A DNA stretch of 64,000 nt from the NCBI GenBank assembly GCA_963819385.1, contig CAWFVV010000006.1:2108001-2172000 (forward strand). Reading direction: 5' to 3'. The translations under genes were made by a program, and so were the position numbers. This stretch comes from JAVDCA01 sp963819385 (GTDB lineage Bacteria > Pseudomonadota > Alphaproteobacteria > Rhizobiales > Xanthobacteraceae). Below are positions 27,752 to 37,592 of the stretch, one piece after another (within the stretch, counting starts at the first letter, position 1; each line of letters starts with the position of its first letter). The notes beneath the pieces were generated by a model, which was not told the DNA's origin, made no database searches, and saw only the letters and a list, made by a program, of their open reading frames with translations.

Positions 27752-28993
27752 ATGAAGCACCTCTATCAGAAGATCTACCTCACCATCCTCGCCAGCCTGC
27801 TGCTGGTGGTGCTGGTCGCGGGCGGTGTGTGGCGGCTCGGCGGCGACCGCATGCCGTTCTCGCAGGCCTTCGAGATGTCGGGCGAGCTCGCGGCCGCGGC
27901 GTTGCCGCCGGTCGATGCGCCGCGCGCCGAACAGCAGGCGGCGATCGACCAGCTCGGGCGCAAGCTGCGCATCGATCTCGCGCTGTACGACGACCTGGGC
28001 CGGCCGATCGCATCGTTCGGCCGCGCGCTGCCTCCGCCGCCCGACTGGCTCAAGACCGGGGGCTGGCTGCACGGCCGGCTCGGCCCGGCCTGGAGCTTCC
28101 GCCTGCCGGATGGACGCTGGATCGTGGCACGCGCGCCGATGCGGCACAGCAATCCGGCGGTCGGTCTGGTGCTGTTTCTCGGCGGCATCGCGCTCGCGGT
28201 TGCGCTCGCCGCCTTTCCGGTCGTGCGCGGCCTGACGCGGCGGCTCGAGCGACTGCAGATGGGCGTCGAGACGCTTGGCGCCGGGCAATTGTCGGCGCGC
28301 GTCAAGGTCGAGGGCCGCGACGAGGTCGCGCGGCTCGCCGCGAGCTTCAACCGCGCGGCCGGGCGCATCGAGGAACTGGTCGGCGCCCACCGCATGCTGC
28401 TCGCCAATGCGTCGCATGAGCTGCGCACGCCGCTGTCGCGACTGCGCCTCGGGCTGGAACTTTACGAGCAGCGGCAAGATCCGGGCGTGAAGGCCGAGTT
28501 GACGCGCGACATCGGCGAGCTCGATCTGCTGATCGACGAGATCCTGCTGGCGAGCCGGCTCGACGCGGCGCCGGCGCTGCACACCGAGTCGGTCGACCTG
28601 CTCGGGCTCGCGGCCGAGGAATGCGCGCACTACGACGAATGCACGCTCGCGGGCGAGCCGGTCACGATCAAAGGCGACGCGCGGCTGCTGCGCCGGCTCA
28701 TCCGCAACCTGCTCGACAATGCGCGCCGGCACGGCACGCCGCCGGTCGCCGTCACGGTGACGCGGCAGGGAGCGCAGGCCGTCATCGAGGTTGCCGACGA
28801 TGGCGCCGGCATCCCGGAATCCGAGCGCGACAAGGTGTTCACGCCGTTCCACCGCGTGGGCGGCGAGAGCAAGGGCGCCGGCCTCGGTCTCGCGCTGGTG
28901 CGGCAGATCGCGCGGCTGCACGGCGGCGATGCCGTGGTCGCCCCGCGGCCCGGGCAGCCGGGCTGTCTGCGCGTCACCTTGCCGGCGGCTTGA
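27752..28993 (+). CDS. HAMP-containing sensor histidine kinase
   Basis: This encodes 413 residues. The first membrane helix (about 8-28) is followed by a short periplasmic domain (30-140), a second helix (about 147-167) and a HAMP domain. The H-box is ASHELRTPLSRLR; the N-box LIRNLLDNARRHG, DDGAGIPESE and GAGLGLALVRQI complete the ATP-binding part. It should phosphorylate the regulator encoded 29 bases upstream. The domain order is that of EnvZ/CpxA-type kinases. The signal it senses is not shown; the Spy-like neighbour suggests envelope stress or metals. Confidence 0.93.
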   Translation: MKHLYQKIYLTILASLLLVVLVAGGVWRLGGDRMPFSQAFEMSGELAAAALPPVDAPRAEQQAAIDQLGRKLRIDLALYDDLGRPIASFGRALPPPPDWLKTGGWLHGRLGPAWSFRLPDGRWIVARAPMRHSNPAVGLVLFLGGIALAVALAAFPVVRGLTRRLERLQMGVETLGAGQLSARVKVEGRDEVARLAASFNRAAGRIEELVGAHRMLLANASHELRTPLSRLRLGLELYEQRQDPGVKAELTRDIGELDLLIDEILLASRLDAAPALHTESVDLLGLAAEECAHYDECTLAGEPVTIKGDARLLRRLIRNLLDNARRHGTPPVAVTVTRQGAQAVIEVADDGAGIPESERDKVFTPFHRVGGESKGAGLGLALVRQIARLHGGDAVVAPRPGQPGCLRVTLPAA

Positions 28994-29120
28994 CGGTTCG
29001 CGAGCCGGCCTTGGCGCATATCCAGAAGGCCAAGGCACATTCCAATTCCATCGGATGGGAATGTGCCTTAGAAGTGCCGCACCCCCATGGGATTCGAAGC
29101 CGCTGCGGAGCGCTGCATCG

Positions 29121-29273
29121 ATGCCGAGCCTGCTGCGATTTCTCACCGCGATCGCGATCATCTTCGGCGTCTGCTACGGCGTCCTGTGGACGCTTGCGAC
29201 CTTCGTCAATCCCAAGCCGCGCGAGATCACCGTGACGGTGCCGCCCGACAAGTTCGTCAAGCAGCCGCACTGA
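29121..29273 (+). CDS. small single-pass membrane protein
   Basis: This encodes 50 residues from the ATG at 29121, with GGAG ten bases upstream. One hydrophobic helix (about 5-28, FLTAIAIIFGVCYGVLWTL) is followed by NPKPREITVTVPPDKF. I recall similar short proteins just before xerD in Bradyrhizobium-like genomes, which supports it being a real gene. The function is unknown. Confidence 0.65.
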   Translation: MPSLLRFLTAIAIIFGVCYGVLWTLATFVNPKPREITVTVPPDKFVKQPH

Positions 29274-29287
29274 GCCCTGCGGCCACG

Positions 29288-30253
29288 ATGGCGCGCCAGC
29301 CGAACCAGCGGACCGGACCGAAGGCGAAACAGTCGCCGCAGCGGCTGACCACGCTGTTTCTCGACATGCTGGCGGCCGAGCGCGGGGCCGGAAAAAACAC
29401 GCTCGAGGCCTATGGCCGCGACCTCGACGACCTCGCCGAGCATCTGGCCGGCACCGGCGCGACGGTCGCAGCCGCGACCACCGCCGAGTTGCGTGCCTAT
29501 CTCGCGTCGCTCGCCCGGCGCGGCTTCAAGGCTTCGTCGGTCGCGCGCCGGCTCTCGGCGGTCCGCCAGCTCTACCGTTTCCTGTATGCCGAGGGACACC
29601 GGCGCGACGACCCGGCTGCCGTTATCGAAGGCCCCAAGCGCGGGCGCACGCTGCCCAAGGTGCTCACCATCGCGGAGGTCGACCGGCTGCTCGCGACCGC
29701 GCATGCGGGCGCGAACGATCCGGCGCGCGCGGAGGCCGAACGGCTGCGCGCGCTCCGCCTCGCCTGCCTGCTCGAGGTCCTCTATGCGACCGGGCTGCGC
29801 GTCTCCGAGCTGATCGCACTGCCGGCCGCAGCGGCGCGGCGCGACCAGCGCATGCTGGTGGTGCGCGGCAAGGGCGGCAAGGAACGGCTGGTGCCGCTCA
29901 ACGAGGCCGCCAAGCGCGCGATGCGCGATTATCTGGCCCGCCTCGCCGAGCGCGACATCGAGTCGAAATGGCTGTTTCCCTCCTTCGGCGAGAGCGGCCA
30001 CCTCACCCGCCAGCACGCCGCGCGCGAGCTCAAGGCGCTGGCGGCCGCGACCGGGATAGCGGCCGATCGCGTCAGCCCGCACGTGCTGCGCCACGCCTTC
30101 GCGAGCCACCTGCTGCAGAACGGCGCCGACCTGCGCATCGTGCAGACCCTGCTCGGCCACGCCGACATCTCGACGACACAGATCTACACGCACGTGCTCG
30201 ACGAGCGGCTCAAGAGCCTGGTGCGCGACCTGCATCCGCTGGCGGAGGAATGA
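29288..30253 (+). CDS. xerD: site-specific tyrosine recombinase XerD
   Basis: This encodes 321 residues. The N-terminal SAM-like core-binding domain (about 20-110) is followed by the catalytic domain with the full set of residues: arginine in TGLRVSEL, lysine in GKGGKERLVPL, HVLRHAFASHLL, and the histidine and tyrosine in LLGHADISTTQIYTHV. XerD with XerC resolves chromosome dimers at dif. It is the core gene, not a mobile integrase, judged by its conserved place opposite aroK and near accA. Confidence 0.95.
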   Translation: MARQPNQRTGPKAKQSPQRLTTLFLDMLAAERGAGKNTLEAYGRDLDDLAEHLAGTGATVAAATTAELRAYLASLARRGFKASSVARRLSAVRQLYRFLYAEGHRRDDPAAVIEGPKRGRTLPKVLTIAEVDRLLATAHAGANDPARAEAERLRALRLACLLEVLYATGLRVSELIALPAAAARRDQRMLVVRGKGGKERLVPLNEAAKRAMRDYLARLAERDIESKWLFPSFGESGHLTRQHAARELKALAAATGIAADRVSPHVLRHAFASHLLQNGADLRIVQTLLGHADISTTQIYTHVLDERLKSLVRDLHPLAEE

Positions 30254-30259
30254 ACCGCC

Positions 30260-31314
30260 TCACGAGACGCGCCGGCGCCAGAGCTTCACGAAGCTGACGA
30301 CGAGGTGCTTGAAGAGCCACGCCAGCGGAACGGCAACCACGCCAAACAGCGGAAGGCTCGGCGAAAATCCGTCGCGAAGCGCCGCAACCGTCAGCACGGT
30401 AATGCCGTTCAGCAGCAAGCCGCCGATGAACAGGACCATGAGCCCACCGGCGATCAGGTCTCGGCGGCGCAGGCGGTGCTCCAAGGTCGCGACCCACTCG
30501 GGCGGAATGCGATCGCGCAGCCAAGTCTGATGCGGCTTGAGCTGGTCGAGGAGCACGCGCAGAGCCGGGCGATTGATGCGCAGCAAGCCGACGCCCCCGA
30601 CGCGGCGGACAATCAGGCGCGCCGCCCTCGCCTGGAAGCGCGGCGTTCGCCTGTTCTTCTGCGCGGCCGTGGCGACCAGGTTGTCGTACCAATCCTCGGC
30701 CGCGAGACGGGCAAGAACGCGCTGGCGGATATCCGATACGGCAGCGGTGTCGAAGTCGCGGCTGATCCCAGCCCAGCGCCTTCGCTAGCCCGCGAAAGGC
30801 GGGGCCATCGTGGCTTTCGTCCTCGAGCGCGACGGTGAGCAGCCGCACCAGCATGCGCTCGGTGTCGCCGAGCGGCACCGCGCCGGTCGCGGCGGCGCGA
30901 AAATAGAGCTGCGCGGCCTCGCGCGCGTCGCGCCGCTGCAGCGCCGAACTCGAGCGCGATCAGCAGCGTCCGCTCCTGCGCGCGCTCGCCCGCGCTCTCG
31001 GGGATCGCCTCACGCGGCGGCGCCGGAGGCTCCGGCGTCCAATAGAGGTGAACCGTCTGAATGGGCTGCGGCAGCTCGTCGTCGAGCGGCACGGCCGGCG
31101 TCTGCGTCTCGGCGGGCGTCTCGTCGCGCGGCGGCGGCGATGCCGCCTGGCGCACCGCCGTGCGTGCGCCGGCCAACGCCCATTCGAGCGCGGCACGCAG
31201 GCGCGCGAATGCCTCGCGGTCGCGGTCGGGGTCGATCTCGCGCAGGCGCGCCGCATAGGCGCGGCGGATGGCCTTCGCATCTTCGGTGGGCGCGATCGCG
31301 AGCACGTCCCACAT
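30260..31314 (-). CDS. membrane J-domain protein (HscD/DjlC-like), frame interrupted
   Basis: Read across two breaks this is about 350 residues. The N-terminal J-like domain (MWDVLAIAPTEDAKAIRRAY, then FARLRAALEWAL) has DPD where the usual HPD should be. A helical middle follows. The C-terminus has two or three hydrophobic segments (LIAGGLMVLFIGGLLL, LFGVVAVPLAWLF). Break one is GAACTC at 30946-30951 (restored: GAG TCG, IALESALQRRDA). Break two is near 30764-30767, between LAKALGWD and SRDFDTAAV, and is consistent with one extra base. It starts nine bases after the Hsp70 stop, so the pair probably works together, as HscC and its J-partners do in E. coli. Confidence 0.75.
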
Positions 31315-31322
31315 CGTCGGGC

Positions 31323-33038
31323 CTAGACGAAGAAGCCGTGGTCGAACTCGTCGAGCAGATCGCTGAGCCTCTTGCGCGCACGCTCGATCTCTTCCGGCTT
31401 CTGCCGCTCGACCGCGACCGTGAAGACGCCGAGCGCCTCGCCGATCGTGGCGCGCGTGTTGCCGAGCCGCTCCTCGTAGAGGCGCTCGGCGCGCGCGATC
31501 AGGGTGCGGTTGGCGATGTCGTCGCGTGGATGCACCTTCAGCTTGGCGAGCGCCGCGAGGCGCTTGGCGATCTCGTCCGGTTGCAGCACGCCCGGATTGC
31601 CCTCGATCACCAGCGTCTCGGTGCGGCCGGTGCTCAGCGTGGTGACGTCCACCTCGAGCAATCCGCTGGTGTCGTAGGTGAAGCGGATGTCGACTTTCTC
31701 CTTGCCGGCGGCCCCGGGCGGCAGCGCGATGTTGAGCTCGCCCAGCCGCACGTTGTCCTTGACGAGCCGCAACTCGCCCTGGAAGACGCGGATCGCCATG
31801 CGGCGCTGATTGTCCTCGATCGTGTGCACCATCTCGCTGCGACTCACCGGGATCACGGTGTTGCGCTCGATGATCGGCAGGAACTGGCCGTCGATCCGGC
31901 TGCCCGAGCCCTCGCCGTGCTTGATCGAGGTCTCGACGCCGAGCGTGAAGGGCGCGACGTCGGTCATCACCATCTCGTCGAGACCCTGGCCACGCATCGC
32001 CATGCCGGCGCGCACCGCCGCGCCGCGCCCGACCACCTCCTCGGGATTGATCTGGTAGACCGGCAGGCGGCGAAACAGCCGGGTGATCAGCCGGCGGAAC
32101 GCCGGCATCTGTGAGGCGCCGCCGGCGAGGATGATGCGCGCGAGCGCGTCGGGCTCGACGCGCGCGTCGCGTAGCGCGCGCTCGATCGGCGCGCGCAGGC
32201 GGGCGAGCAGCGGCTCGCTGATGGTCTCGAAGTCGGTGCGGCTGAGCGCCCACTCGATCGGCTTGCCGCGATGGACGAGCGACACGGTCGCCGAATCGTG
32301 TGCGCTGAGCGCGCGCTTGGCGAGCTCGGCCTGGCGCCGCAGCAGCGCGTTGGCGGCGGAGCCCGCCGTCCCGGCCTCGGCCGCGACGGCGGCGCCGGGC
32401 CCGGCGACGAACGCCTTCACGATGGCATCGACGAAATCCTCGCCGCCGAGCCAGCTGTCGCCCGCGGTCGCGCGCACCTCGATCACGCCCTCGAAGCGAT
32501 GCAGCAGCGAAACGTCGAAGGTGCCGCCGCCGAGATCGACGACCAGTACCAGCTCGTCGTCGTCCTTCGCGTCGAGGCCGTAGGCGAGCGCCGCCGCGGT
32601 CGGTTCGGTCAACAGGCGCTCGACCTTGAGGCCCGCGAGCGCGCCGGCCGCCTTGGTGGCCTTGCGCTGCAGATCGTTGAAATAGGCCGGCACCGTGATG
32701 ATCGCTTCCTCGATGGGCGCGCCCAGAAAGGCTTCCGCGTCGGCCTTGAGCGAGCGCAGCACGAGCGCCGACAGCTCCTCGGGCCGGTAGCCCTTGCGGC
32801 CGAGAAAGAGCTCCCGATCGGTGCCCATGTAGCGCTTGAACACGGTCGCGGTCAGCGTCGGGTAAGTCGCGGCGCGCTCGCGCGCCGGCAGCCCGACCAG
32901 CACGGTGCCGTCGTCGCCGACCCCGACCGCCGACGGCGTCAGGAACTGCCCAAGGGCGTTGGGGACGAGCGCAACCGCGCCCTCGCGCCAAACGCCGATC
33001 AGGCTGTTGGTCGTTCCAAGGTCGATGCCGACGATCAT
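31323..33038 (-). CDS. Hsp70-family chaperone, HscC-like
   Basis: This encodes 571 residues from the ATG at 33038. The actin-like ATPase domain is intact: MIVGIDLGTTNSLIGVW, LVVDLGGGTFDVSLL and ILAGGASQMP. The substrate-binding domain follows, with a short C-terminal helical lid ending DHGFFV. It is about 60 residues shorter than DnaK and lacks the EEVD-like tail, which fits the HscC subfamily. HscC has been linked in E. coli to transcription and stress, with its own J-proteins. It lies upstream of the membrane J-protein gene and opposite accA. Confidence 0.9.
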   Translation of the reverse strand: MIVGIDLGTTNSLIGVWREGAVALVPNALGQFLTPSAVGVGDDGTVLVGLPARERAATYPTLTATVFKRYMGTDRELFLGRKGYRPEELSALVLRSLKADAEAFLGAPIEEAIITVPAYFNDLQRKATKAAGALAGLKVERLLTEPTAAALAYGLDAKDDDELVLVVDLGGGTFDVSLLHRFEGVIEVRATAGDSWLGGEDFVDAIVKAFVAGPGAAVAAEAGTAGSAANALLRRQAELAKRALSAHDSATVSLVHRGKPIEWALSRTDFETISEPLLARLRAPIERALRDARVEPDALARIILAGGASQMPAFRRLITRLFRRLPVYQINPEEVVGRGAAVRAGMAMRGQGLDEMVMTDVAPFTLGVETSIKHGEGSGSRIDGQFLPIIERNTVIPVSRSEMVHTIEDNQRRMAIRVFQGELRLVKDNVRLGELNIALPPGAAGKEKVDIRFTYDTSGLLEVDVTTLSTGRTETLVIEGNPGVLQPDEIAKRLAALAKLKVHPRDDIANRTLIARAERLYEERLGNTRATIGEALGVFTVAVERQKPEEIERARKRLSDLLDEFDHGFFV

Positions 33039-33224
33039 GGGCAGTCTTGCGTCTCGATCCGAGCGAACAGCTATCACAAGCAGGACGGCAAAGTCAGGGC
33101 GGCGGTGATGCGCCGGCGCCGCGGTCACTGTGCCTGATTATCGTTTTGCTTGACCGGCTTTGCTTGACTTGGGCCGGGCCACGGGCTTGTTTCGGCTGCC
33201 CGCGGGAATCCGCTTCGAGGCCTG

Positions 33225-34182
33225 ATGCGCAGCTATCTCGATTTTGAAAAACCGGTCGCCGAGCTCGAGGCCAAGGTCGAGGAATTGCGCGCGCTGGCGG
33301 AGACCGGCGAACTCGGGCGCGATCGGCGAGGAGATCGGCCGGCTCGAAGCCAAGGCCTCGGCGGCGCTCGAGGAGCTCTATGCCGAGCTCACCCCCTGGC
33401 AGAAGACCCAGGTCGCGCGCCACCCGCAGCGTCCGCATTGTCTCGACTACATCGGCCACCTCGTGACTGATTTCGTGCCCTTCGCGGGCGACCGCAAGTT
33501 CGGCGACGACGAGGCGATCGTCGGCGGTTTCGGCCGCTTCCGCGGCGCGAGCGCATGCGTGATCGGCCACGAGCGCGGCTCGACCACCGAAAGCCGGCTC
33601 AAGCACAATTTCGGCATGGCGCGCCCGGAGGGCTACCGCAAGGCGGTGCGGCTGATGGAGATGGCCGACCGGTTCGACATCCCGGTGATCGCCCTCGTGG
33701 ATACGGCCGGCGCCTATCCGGGCATCGGCGCCGAGGAGCGCGGCCAGGCCGAGGCGATCGCGCGCTCGACCGACGCATGCCTCTCGCTCGGCGTGCCGAA
33801 CATCGCCGTGATCCTCGGCGAAGGCGGCTCGGGCGGCGCCATCGCGATTGCGACCGCCAACCGTGTTCTCATGCTCCAGCACGCGATCTACAGCGTGATC
33901 TCGCCGGAGGGCGCCGCGTCCATCCTGTGGCGCGATACCTCCAAGGCACAGGAGGCGGCGACCAACATGAAGATCACGGCCGACGATCTCACCCGCTTCG
34001 GCGTGATCGACGCGATCGTGTCGGAACCGATCGGCGGCGCCCACCGCGATCCCGTTGCGGCGATCACGGCGACCGGCGACGCGATCGCGGCCGCCCTCGG
34101 CGAGCTTGCGGGCCTCGACCGCGAGACCGTGCGGCGGCAGCGGCGGGAGAAGTTCCTGGCGATCGGCCGCTCGTTGATATGA
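33225..34182 (+). CDS. accA: acetyl-CoA carboxylase carboxyltransferase subunit alpha, frame interrupted
   Basis: AccA with AccD transfers the carboxyl group from biotin to acetyl-CoA, the first step of fatty acid synthesis. Read across one frameshift it is 318 residues, the normal size. The start is MRSYLDFEKPVAELEAK at 33225; conserved parts include ALVDTAGAYPGIGAEERGQ and LGEGGSGGAIAIA. The break is GAACTC at 33309-33314: removing one base gives GAC TCG and restores the frame into GAIGEEIGRLEAKAS. AccA is essential, so a true null allele is very unlikely. It follows xerD and the hscC pair, close to the order in relatives. Confidence 0.95.
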
Positions 34183-34463
34183 TGTAATGGGGGCCGCCCG
34201 ATAGCTTTAGCGTGAGAAATTTGCACTATTTCGCTACGTAAATCTCAAATAATTCAAATATAACTTCAGTATTACCTGGCGAGTGGTAGTCCAGCGGTAT
34301 TTCGCGATGCCTCGCTATGACTTGCGGGACCAATTTACCAATCTTTCACCAAAGCCGTGCTCAAGTCACAGGCGGGAAAACTTCGCCTTGCTTAGACCAC
34401 ATCTTAAGGATAACGATCCTTGAACGTGCGCACGGTGATTGCCACCGCAGGGGGAGTAGTGCG

Positions 34464-35946
34464 TTGAAGCGTCACGCTTGGGCCCGAACGCTGTTGGCGT
34501 CGGCTGTGCTGGTATGCGCAGTCGCCCTGGCGGGCTGCGAGACCGACGGCACGTCCCCCATGATCCCGGCGCGCGCGATGGCGCCGCTCTCTCCCGAAAT
34601 GATGTCGCTCCTCGAGCAGAAGAACATGCCGAAGGAGAGCCCGATCCTCGTCCGCATCTTCAAGGAAGAGGCGGAGCTCGAGGTGTGGAAGCAGGATTCC
34701 TCCGGGCAATATGCGTTGCTCAAGACCTATCCGATCTGCCGCTGGTCGGGCGCGCTCGGACCCAAGGTCCGGGAAGGCGACCGCCAGGCGCCCGAGGGCT
34801 TCTACACGATCACGCCCGGACAGATGAACCCCAACTCGAACTACTACCTATCCTTCAACATCGGCTTCCCGAACGCGTATGACCGCGCCAACGGCCGCAC
34901 CGGCGCCTTCCTGATGGTGCACGGCGACTGCTCGTCGGCCGGCTGCTACGCGATGACGGACGAGCAGATGGGCGAGATCTACGCGCTCGGGCGCGAGGCG
35001 CTCCTCGGCGGGCAGAAGGATTTCCAGATCCAGGCCTATCCGTTCCACATGACGGCGCACAACATGGCGCGCCATCGCAACAACCCGGCCATGCCGTTTT
35101 GGCGGATGATCAAGCAGGGCAACGACGTCTTCGAGACGACGCATCAGGAGCCGAAGGTCGACGTCTGCGGCAAGCACTATGTGTTCAACGCCGAGACCAA
35201 AGGCCATTTCGACGCGCGGCAGCCCTGCCCGGCCTATCGCATGGACGATCAGATCGCCTCCCTGGTCTCGGCGAAGCAGCAGAAGGATGACCGCGAATTC
35301 ACCGCGCTCGTCGCCCGCAACACCGCGACGGTGCCGTTCAACACCGGCGTCGACGGCGGCATGAACCAGCTCTTCCTCGCCAAGCTGCGGGCGGACGAAA
35401 ACAAGCTCACCGGCAACAGCCCGATCTTCTCGCTTGCAGGCGACCAGCACATCCCGGCGATGGGCAACAACGTCAATCCGCCGCGCGTGTCCGAGGCCCC
35501 GGCGACCACGGCCTCGGTCGCGCCGCCGCCGGCGCTCGCCCCAGCGCAAGAGCCGCGTCGTCGCCTCCGCAGACGCCGGCACCTCGCATGCGATGTTCGG
35601 CAACCTGCTGCCGAACAAATGGTCGGTCACAGCGATATGCCGCCTGCGCAAGCCGGAACCGACGACGGCGCCGCCGAAACCGCGGCCGGTCGCCGAGGCG
35701 AAGGCGGAGCACGCAGCATCATCCGCGCCCTGCGGCCCACCCGCCGCGCCCGCAGGTCGCCGAGCGCAAGTCCGCGCCACCGGCGCAGGCCCCCGCTCCG
35801 GCCGCGCCGAGCGCTGTCGCGCCGCGGCCCGCATCCGCGCCGCAGCAGGCACCGCCTTCGCGCCGCAAGCGCCTGCCTTGATGGCCGGCGCGGCGCCCGT
35901 CGTCTCCGCGACGAGCTTCAACAGTCGCTGGGGCGAAGTTCACTAA
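34464..35946 (+). CDS. L,D-transpeptidase (YkuD) lipoprotein, frame shifted in C-terminal tail
   Basis: The start is a TTG at 34464 with GGGGGAG seven bases upstream. A lipobox LAGC (VCAVALAGCETDG) predicts a lipoprotein. The YkuD catalytic motif is HGDCSSAGCYAM near residues 155-165. These enzymes form 3-3 crosslinks in peptidoglycan or attach proteins to it. About 360 residues are read cleanly. Then the Pro/Ala-rich tail changes frame near 35545-35555 (APPPALAPAQ to SRVVASADAG), and probably twice more around 35720 and 35875 before a final segment ending SATSFNSRWGEVH. The catalytic domain is unaffected. The tail breaks are not at GANTC sites. The gap before it (34183-34463) is AT-rich and holds the promoter. 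Confidence 0.85.
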
Positions 35947-36257
35947 CAAAAGCGAATGGCGAATGGTGAGCAGCGAATGAATTCGCTGCTCTACTCGCTA
36001 TTGCTACTCGCCGCCTCTCAGCGATGTTCCGGCGAAGTGGAGGCCAGTTCGCCCACAAGAACATGCGCAAAATGAAGAATAGAGAGCGTATTCCGATTCC
36101 GTAGGAGAGGCCCCGAGTGCGAGAGCTCATCCGTACGGGGTTGCTTAGCATTTCCTGTGGCGAAGGAGCTTCTGTGGATGCGAACTCTACCGCAAGAGTG
36201 CAAAATGTGCCTCATCGACCGTGCTAGCACCAACTCCCACCGCCACCGGCCCCTCTG
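35947..36257. other. left border of the AT-rich island, with a dispersed repeat
   Basis: The GC-rich background ends here. Positions 36022-36105 hold a minus-strand copy of the repeat seen at 60812-60912 (TGTTCCGGCGAA ... ACAAGAACATGCGCAAAATG ... GCGTATTCCGATTC). No gene is seen. The repeat marks the left boundary between the core genome and the island. Confidence 0.6.
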
Positions 36258-37592
36258 ATGCCCCCTCCGCCCACCAAAGCAGCAGTCCTCTCCATGGAGC
36301 GTGAGCCGCAGGCTGAGCTACCGCTAAGCAGACCAGGTACATGGGACGCGCTTCCCAGCACGAAGGTCAAGCGACCGAAGAATGGAGCTCCGTTTGCCTG
36401 GGCATACACCTATACCAGCTACTCAGTCGATTTTGCAGTTCAGGCTCTTCTCCGCCTCGGAGCTTCTAACGCCACTGCGGTGTTAGATCCGTTTGTTGGC
36501 TCGGGGACAACGACGCTGGCTTGCTCGTTACTCGGATGTAATGGAATTGGCATCGATATTAGTCCGTTCTCGCTGCTTCTAAGCCGAGCCAGAACCGCGT
36601 GGCGACCCGACGATCAACTTGTCTTCAAATATCTCAGAGCAAAGCCTATATCCCGCGGTCGCAATTTTCCAGCGCCCCACATTTTCGGTGCGCGAGATGA
36701 CTCCTACATCGATGCTGCCATTCACACTATGTGCAAATATAGGGCACTTGCGCCCGCCGAGTTATGGCGAAAGTTACTAAACGACTCGAAAGGGCGTTTC
36801 GATACTGAAGCCGTCACTCTTCTGAGCTTAGCGCTTGGAGCTAGAACATCTGCTCTTCTCGAGAAGGGCAGCAATCCGATTTGGTATCGGAAGACATCAG
36901 GTCCCATGACAAGGGACACCCCGTTGAGAGATGCTGCAATAGAGTGGGCACACTCTATATGCCGAGATCTCCTCAGCGCGCCCGAAGGATACCGCAAAGA
37001 CATTGCGCTGCAGCAATGCGATTTTGTTAGCTTCATGCCGAAACGTCAGTACAGTCTTTGTCTAACATCTCCGCCGTACATTAATCGGCTGGACTACGTT
37101 GTTGCACACCTGCCAGAACTATCCTTTCTTCAACATTTAATTCCATTCAACCTAAATCAACTTCGAAATGACATGATCGGCACAACCAAAGTGGTGCACA
37201 AATACGGAGCAACTGTGTCTTCAGAATGGGGCGAACTGTGCAAGCTTACTTTAAGGAACATCTATAATCATTCGAGCTATGCATCTCGTCGCTACTACTA
37301 TCATATTCACGCCGACTATTTCCGTCGACTATCTGAGGTCGCCTTCTCTCTTTCACGGGTCATGCAGCGCCGCTCACAAGGAATAATTGTTCTTCAAGAC
37401 TCTTTCTACAAGGATTTAAAAATCCCAACTCCTCAAATTTGCTCGCAGATGCTGGATAACGCCGGATTTTCCTCAAGAATTGTGCGGACTACGATCGTCA
37501 AGGCGCACATGGGACGTCTAAGTCCCGCCCAAACATTGTACGCACCACAAAAAACTCTTGGTGAATCCGTTATTCACTTTCAACGCTCCTAA
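36258..37592 (+). CDS. DNA methyltransferase of the SPPY (amino-methyltransferase) type
   Basis: This encodes 444 residues from the ATG at 36258; an ATG at 36294 is a possible alternative. The SAM-binding motif I DPFVGSGTT is at about 77-85, followed by the acidic strand GIGIDISPF (about 96-104). The catalytic motif SPPY is at about 271-274. The order, motif I first, then about 185 residues, then SPPY, leaves room for a target-recognition region between them. SPPY is usual in N4-cytosine methyltransferases, but N6-adenine cannot be excluded. GC content is well below the genome average. The stop overlaps by four bases the stop of the opposite EndoIII-like gene. No restriction nuclease is adjacent. 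Confidence 0.85.
   Translation: MPPPPTKAAVLSMEREPQAELPLSRPGTWDALPSTKVKRPKNGAPFAWAYTYTSYSVDFAVQALLRLGASNATAVLDPFVGSGTTTLACSLLGCNGIGIDISPFSLLLSRARTAWRPDDQLVFKYLRAKPISRGRNFPAPHIFGARDDSYIDAAIHTMCKYRALAPAELWRKLLNDSKGRFDTEAVTLLSLALGARTSALLEKGSNPIWYRKTSGPMTRDTPLRDAAIEWAHSICRDLLSAPEGYRKDIALQQCDFVSFMPKRQYSLCLTSPPYINRLDYVVAHLPELSFLQHLIPFNLNQLRNDMIGTTKVVHKYGATVSSEWGELCKLTLRNIYNHSSYASRRYYYHIHADYFRRLSEVAFSLSRVMQRRSQGIIVLQDSFYKDLKIPTPQICSQMLDNAGFSSRIVRTTIVKAHMGRLSPAQTLYAPQKTLGESVIHFQRS

Noticed and set aside
29288..30253. Phage or island integrase
   Set aside because: Length, motifs and conserved neighbours (aroK, accA) make it the core recombinase XerD.
18047..33314. Programmed +1 frameshifting as the reason for the shared GAR-YTC breaks
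   Set aside because: The genes are unrelated, their relatives are not frameshifted, and there is no slippery stop or stimulatory element. The same codon phase is expected because GAN-TCG is common in GC-rich genes.
34270..34300. tRNA-like motif (GAGTGGTAGTCCAGCGGTA)
   Set aside because: It resembles a D-arm only; no acceptor stem, anticodon arm or T-arm can be formed around it.
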